A stretch of 8,810 bases of DNA from W0P28-013 sp963593685. GTDB lineage: Bacteria > Bacteroidota > Bacteroidia > Bacteroidales > Paludibacteraceae. Positions 5,481 through 8,810 of the stretch are shown here, one piece after another (position 1 is the stretch's first letter; each line of letters begins with the position of its first letter). The DNA lies in assembly GCA_963593685.1 (NCBI GenBank), contig CAVBBP010000073.1, positions 1 to 8,810 of the forward strand, written 5' to 3'. Under the pieces are notes generated by a model. That model made no database searches. It had not been told where the DNA came from and saw only the letters and a program-made list of their open reading frames with translations. The position numbers were made by a program, and so were the translations under genes.

Positions 5481-6747
5481 ATGCCGATGTGTGATAGAAT
5501 TTTTCTAATAGCCGCCTGTTATATTCAACCATCGCATTGATTTTGTCCTTGGCCACTATAGCATCCTCGTTATCTATATCAACACTAATGATTTTATCAA
5601 TCGTATCCAACTGCAAGAAAGATAATATCGGTCGAGTATAACTGGTGCGAACATTGCTGTTTTGCGTCGCGGTAAATTCCGCATGTTTGGCAGAGGACAA
5701 GTAGATGAGGTTTCGCTCATCATCAATCCATTGGGCATCCGACTGCGTTTGCGCCCGATTGAAAGGAATGATATGGTGCAATTCATATCCTGCTTGTTTG
5801 CTGATATGATGATACTTAAAATAGGCATCTTTCGGCTTTTGCCTTCGCTCGGCTCTTTGCACAAACAAGCCATACTGACCATTATTGAGCAAAAGTTGCT
5901 CGTCCACCACTTTGAAATAGGTCGAGTTTGACAACAGTCCAAATATCTGCTGGCTCTCGTTTTTCCAATTGTGGTAATCGCGAGCAGCGGTTTTAGATCC
6001 ATGATTCCTTTCAGGGTTGCAATATAGTCTCAAAAGAGCCGATAATCTGGTTTGTTGTTCTTGGGTCAAACGCCTATATTCTGTTAGATAAAGCAGTTTG
6101 TCGTTGTAATGAATGTTTTCTCTATCATCGGAAAGAATGTACATAAATTCCGACAGGCTAATCGTATCAAACCTATCATCGGTAGAAAGTAGTTCCACCA
6201 ATTCGGCAGCAGCACTCTTGGTCAATACATCTACCATGTCGGTATAGTATTTTCGTCTTTCAAATTCCGTTTGGGCAGTTGCAAACCTTACGCCCAACGG
6301 CGACAATTGAACCGCCCGCACACTATCTCGTTTTTGACTAGTTTTGTCTTCACCCACAGCAAACGATTCGATTATTTTCTCGCCGTGTTTATCGAAACGA
6401 TACAGAAATCCTGCACGAGCCAAATCAGGAAAAGTATTTTTCTTCACCGAATTGATTGTGCCTTTCCCTACTACGGCTTTGATAGAATCAACAATACCAT
6501 AGTAAATTGCCGCTTCCGATTGTCGAATACCGTTATCATCTCCAATATGGATATAGAACCGCTTGTCGCCTGCTTTGTCGTAGATGGTTTGTATCAGCGA
6601 TTTGAAATAGGAGTAGGACAAACGATTGTGCTGCGAACACTGAATGCCACGATAATTGTCGTCTTGTATTCTATCTACAATGTACGATAGAAACAGATTG
6701 TTCGGCACCAACTGCTCAATGCTTTTCAAAATTTGGTAGTCTGTCAT
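5479..6747 (-). CDS. HNH-type II restriction endonuclease, MboII-like
   Basis: This 422-residue protein is the third gene of the restriction-modification operon and should cut DNA lacking the modification laid down by the two methyltransferases. The C-terminal part holds an HNH (beta-beta-alpha-metal) nuclease motif: ELHHIIPF with H324 and H325, RNLIYLSS with N346, and KHAEF with H355. I see no PD-(D/E)XK motif. The N-terminal about 300 residues are presumably for DNA recognition and show no domain I can name. The length is close to the 416 residues I recall for R.MboII, which also carries an HNH-like motif; that specificity is an inference. The start ATG lies inside the upstream methyltransferase gene (32-base overlap). 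Base composition is clearly more AT-rich than aroE or the DUF1295 gene, suggesting acquisition by transfer. The frame is intact. Confidence 0.85.
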   Translation of the reverse strand: MTDYQILKSIEQLVPNNLFLSYIVDRIQDDNYRGIQCSQHNRLSYSYFKSLIQTIYDKAGDKRFYIHIGDDNGIRQSEAAIYYGIVDSIKAVVGKGTINSVKKNTFPDLARAGFLYRFDKHGEKIIESFAVGEDKTSQKRDSVRAVQLSPLGVRFATAQTEFERRKYYTDMVDVLTKSAAAELVELLSTDDRFDTISLSEFMYILSDDRENIHYNDKLLYLTEYRRLTQEQQTRLSALLRLYCNPERNHGSKTAARDYHNWKNESQQIFGLLSNSTYFKVVDEQLLLNNGQYGLFVQRAERRQKPKDAYFKYHHISKQAGYELHHIIPFNRAQTQSDAQWIDDERNLIYLSSAKHAEFTATQNSNVRTSYTRPILSFLQLDTIDKIISVDIDNEDAIVAKDKINAMVEYNRRLLEKFYHTSA

Positions 6748-7513
6748 AGGTCAATCCTCCTTGTTCGATGATGGGTATATATTCTGGATTGTTTTCACAT
6801 CCAATAAATTGTCGATTTAGAGTTTTTGCCACACGACTTGTAGTACCACTGCCGCTGAACAAATCCAAAACTACATCGTTCTCGTTGCTGCTGGCAAGTA
6901 GCATGCGCTCTATCATCTCATCGGGCTTGATAGTAGGGTGCGCCGGCTTTTGTATCTTACCATTGACTTTGTCTTTGTGACGCTGCGAAGTAATCTCCCA
7001 AACATCATTGCATAGTTTCCCTTTTTCGTTCGGGAACCATCGGTGTCCGTTCTTTAGGATGCCTTTCTTGGCTGCATAAGACATGCGCTCTGTTGATTCG
7101 TACGGCACTCGTACGGCGTCGGCATGAAAAGTATATTCGTTGGAGAGCGTGTAGAATAAAATGGTTTCTTGCGCATTGACAAATTTCTTGGTTGTGGCAC
7201 TAAAACCATCTCGCTTATACCAAGTAATCCAATTGCGGAAATAACAATTTTTCGCGCGAAGGTAATTCAATATAACTGCAGAATTGTATGCGTTATTGAA
7301 CAGATACATAGAGGCTGTCGGTTTGCACTTAGGCAACAGCAAGTCTAACCACCGAAAAGTAAAAGCAAAGTAGTCTTGCTCTGTTCGGAAGGTGTCCCAA
7401 TCGGCTTTGCGCATGTTGTAAGGCGGGTCGGCTACTACAAGATCCACACTTTGTGGCTCTAACGCTTGCAGAAAATCAAATATGTCCGCCAAATAGATTT
7501 TGTTGGGTTGCAT
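6716..7513 (-). CDS. Beta-class DNA adenine methyltransferase, M1.MboII-like
   Basis: The protein has 265 residues. Motif IV DPPYN (29-33) comes before motif I FSGSG (219-223), the beta-class order; the DPPY tetrad fits N6-adenine methylation. HPTIKP (192-197) is the usual block before the AdoMet site. Several stretches (KADWD at 36-40, WITW at 95-98, VPYEST near 136-141, GILKNGHRWFPN at 151-162, SQRHKDKVNGK at 176-186) closely resemble M1.MboII of Moraxella bovis as I remember it, whose target is GAAGA. No alignment was run. Its likely role is to protect host DNA from the HNH endonuclease encoded next. It overlaps the SPPY methyltransferase by 38 bases and the endonuclease by 32, so all three are probably translationally coupled. 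Confidence 0.92.
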   Translation of the reverse strand: MQPNKIYLADIFDFLQALEPQSVDLVVADPPYNMRKADWDTFRTEQDYFAFTFRWLDLLLPKCKPTASMYLFNNAYNSAVILNYLRAKNCYFRNWITWYKRDGFSATTKKFVNAQETILFYTLSNEYTFHADAVRVPYESTERMSYAAKKGILKNGHRWFPNEKGKLCNDVWEITSQRHKDKVNGKIQKPAHPTIKPDEMIERMLLASSNENDVVLDLFSGSGTTSRVAKTLNRQFIGCENNPEYIPIIEQGGLTYDRLPNFEKH

Positions 7514-8411
7514 AGTCAGCCATTCTAAGTTTGGTTTCGATTAACGGTTTGTAATTTTCGTAGAGTTCATACCCTACATAATGCCGCCGTAGCATTTTGG
7601 CTACTTTGAGTGTTGTTCCACTCCCTGCAAAAGGGTCTAGCACCACATCGTTTTCGCAACTGAACAGACGAATACAACGATATGGAATCTCCTCCGGCAT
7701 AATGGCTGAATGTTTGCCATACGCCACATCGCTCTTGTTGGGTGCAGGAATATCCCATATCTGCTTGGTAAAAGTGGTCCATTCATGTTCGGTCAGCATA
7801 CTATGCGCTTTGTCCGTCGGATTGGGCTGAACCGGAACACCATCCTTCACATAAACCGTGATAAACTCCGTGGTATTCTGCGCATAGAAATTGCGGGGAT
7901 AGGGATAACTACCAAACATGAGCCGTTTGGAGGAATTAACTCTATTCCAAATGTACAAATCCATAAGGAACAGATGGGTATGCTGCAGGATAGATTGCTG
8001 AATACTGCTCTGCAAATCGAAAATATGGCGATTGTAGTGCGTATTCAGATCCTTTTTGAACATAGGCATCAGCGGCACATTGATGCACAACTTGCCATTA
8101 GGTTTCAGCACTCGCTCACACTCTTGCCAAACTCGCAGCAAGGCATCAAGATAGTCATTGAAATGTTCGTACGCTCCAATGTCTTCGCGTCGGCTATCCG
8201 AGTGTTTCTCGTTTTGATAACCGTTCTTCGAGTAGTCTTTGATATTAAAATAAGGGGGAGAAGTAATAATGAGATGCACACTCTCATCGGGCAGTTCGGA
8301 CATTTTTGTCGAACTGCCATAATACACCGTGTCTAAAAATGATTCTTCGAAGCCTCGTATTTTGGCAATCTGTTGTGCCTGCTGCTCAAAACTCTGTGCA
8401 GATGTCGCCAT
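7476..8411 (-). CDS. Beta-class DNA methyltransferase, SPPY type (probable N4-cytosine)
   Basis: The protein has 311 residues. Motif IV is SPPY (51-54) and motif I is DPFAGSG (259-265), again the beta-class order. The SPPY form is typical of N4-cytosine methyltransferases, though some N6-adenine enzymes use it. The segment HSAIMPEEIPYRCI (234-247) is the expected block before the AdoMet site, and residues about 150-220 are the probable target-recognition region. Paired with a DPPY enzyme and one endonuclease, it suggests an asymmetric site with one enzyme per strand, as in MboII. The start MATSAQSF at 8411 is kept because the next methionine (residue 37) would cut into the fold. It is the first gene of the operon, 41 bases after an intrinsic terminator, and no -33/-7 promoter is visible in that gap. 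Confidence 0.9.
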   Translation of the reverse strand: MATSAQSFEQQAQQIAKIRGFEESFLDTVYYGSSTKMSELPDESVHLIITSPPYFNIKDYSKNGYQNEKHSDSRREDIGAYEHFNDYLDALLRVWQECERVLKPNGKLCINVPLMPMFKKDLNTHYNRHIFDLQSSIQQSILQHTHLFLMDLYIWNRVNSSKRLMFGSYPYPRNFYAQNTTEFITVYVKDGVPVQPNPTDKAHSMLTEHEWTTFTKQIWDIPAPNKSDVAYGKHSAIMPEEIPYRCIRLFSCENDVVLDPFAGSGTTLKVAKMLRRHYVGYELYENYKPLIETKLRMADYATQQNLFGGHI

Positions 8412-8451
8412 GGGTATTCTGTTCTACGCTGTTCCCATTGCCTATACACAC

Positions 8452-8478
8452 AAAAAAACGCGAGCGTAACTTGCTCGC
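8452..8478 (-). terminator. Intrinsic terminator of the small RNA
   Basis: On the minus strand GCGAGC (8478-8473), a 7-base loop and GCTCGC (8465-8460) form a GC-rich stem, followed after CG by seven T residues (8458-8452). This is a classic rho-independent terminator. It lies 41 bases before the first methyltransferase start, so it should limit read-through into the restriction operon. Confidence 0.8.
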
Positions 8479-8664
8479 ATTGCGGTCGTAGGATACCTAA
8501 GGAACACAAGTCACGCCCGCGCGGTATAGCACGGGCGTTTGCTTTGACTTGTTCCTTTTTCGAGTTTGAAATTTCCTACGTTTCAATGCGAATAGAACAA
8601 TAGCAAACGCTATTAACACTATGTCTGCCTTTGGATTACAGTAATTCTACATTTCGCCAAAGAG
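8452..8664 (-). ncRNA. Structured small RNA, possibly 6S-like (Bacteroidales-1 class)
   Basis: About 210 nt are bounded by a promoter (8670-8700) and an intrinsic terminator. In transcript order: hairpin A pairs 8667-8657 with 8634-8625 (CTGC and CTTTGG arms); hairpin B is AATAGC/GCTATT (8614-8599) with a 4-base loop; then comes a long rod. Its closing part pairs CGCATTG (8590-8584) with CAATGCG (8482-8476) and CGTAGGA (8580-8574) with TCCTACG (8493-8487). An asymmetric bubble of 18 and 7 bases follows, then stem 8555-8545 with 8513-8501, and an apical stem ACGCCCG/CGGGCGT. A closing stem, open bubble and long apical stem resemble 6S RNA, which binds RNA polymerase. Spurious proteins read antisense to similar sequence seem familiar from Bacteroidales genomes, suggesting a conserved RNA. 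The class is unproven. It could instead be a leader regulating the restriction operon. Confidence 0.65.
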
Positions 8665-8669
8665 CAGTG

Positions 8670-8700
8670 CAAAGATACTGCATTTTCTGCACATTCACAA
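8670..8700 (-). promoter_or_regulatory. Bacteroidota-type promoter for the small RNA
   Basis: On the minus strand TTG (8700-8698), a 20-base spacer and TATCTTTG (8677-8670) match the -33/-7 consensus, with the same spacing as the two promoters near 4.2-4.3 kb. Transcription should start near 8664. It is the only clear promoter upstream of the restriction operon. Confidence 0.75.
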
Positions 8701-8810
8701 CCCCACCCCAACACTTTTGCGGTTCACCAATAAATTTTGATGAGCCCCAATCTTCCCCCCTTGGGTGGATACGAGGGGGAGTCTATGGGCCTAAAAACAA
8801 AGAACCCCGA
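8701..8810. other. Non-coding end with a C-run/G-run inverted repeat
   Basis: I see no coding frame in the last 110 bases. TCCCCC (8754-8759) and GGGGGA (8775-8780) form an inverted repeat. It resembles, on the opposite strand, the CCCC/GGGG hairpin at 158-175 and may be a dispersed intergenic element. Confidence 0.35.

Noticed and set aside
8373..8603. 76-residue plus-strand frame (GRRIPKEHKSRP-like)
   Set aside because: It is antisense to the structured RNA and the first methyltransferase's 5' end. Similar spurious proteins seem familiar from Bacteroidales annotation and probably reflect the conserved RNA rather than a protein.
8615..8670. tRNA or tmRNA gene in the structured region
   Set aside because: No cloverleaf, T-loop or CCA-like end could be found; the fold is a set of collinear stems.
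1..8810. Insertion sequence, transposase or integrase
   Set aside because: No frame carries transposase or recombinase motifs, and no terminal inverted repeats with target duplications were seen around any gene.

Overview
The window looks like chromosomal DNA from a member of the Bacteroidota, most likely Bacteroidales. The best evidence is three promoters built as TTG, 20 bases, then TAnnTTTG, the Bacteroidota -33/-7 pattern. Most genes also lack a Shine-Dalgarno site, and the gene content fits. No taxonomic search was possible.

Left part (1-4116), all on the minus strand. Read in the direction of transcription, an Lrp/AsnC-family regulator (3652-4116) is followed after 40 bases by a cytoplasmic TPR-repeat protein (2220-3611). 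After a 349-base repeat-filled gap come a DedA-family membrane protein (1136-1870) and shikimate dehydrogenase aroE (399-1139), joined by an ATGA stop/start overlap. The two gaps here (1-398 and 1871-2219) hold no gene. They are largely built from runs of degenerate 7-8 base tandem repeats, and one 9-unit array sits directly upstream of the dedA-like start codon.

Middle (4117-5478). A divergent control region carries back-to-back promoters, for the regulator on the minus strand and for a plus-strand pair. The plus-strand pair is a 47-residue basic protein with an unusually good AGGAGG ribosome binding site, and a DUF1295 / steroid 5-alpha-reductase-like membrane enzyme. A probable bidirectional terminator separates this pair from the convergent operon that follows.

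Right part (5479-8411), minus strand. This is a complete type II restriction-modification operon of three overlapping genes: an SPPY-type DNA methyltransferase, a DPPY-type DNA methyltransferase, and a 422-residue HNH endonuclease. The DPPY enzyme strongly resembles M1.MboII from memory, and the gene sizes and enzyme types fit an MboII-like (GAAGA) type IIS system. The endonuclease and DPPY genes are clearly more AT-rich than the housekeeping genes, which suggests horizontal acquisition.

Far right (8412-8810). Directly upstream of the operon lies a roughly 210-nt structured RNA on the minus strand, with its own promoter and an intrinsic terminator that ends 41 bases before the first methyltransferase. 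Its rod-like fold with an asymmetric central bubble suggests a 6S-like / Bacteroidales-1-class RNA, but this identity is not proven. The restriction operon has no clear promoter of its own, so read-through from this RNA is a real possibility.
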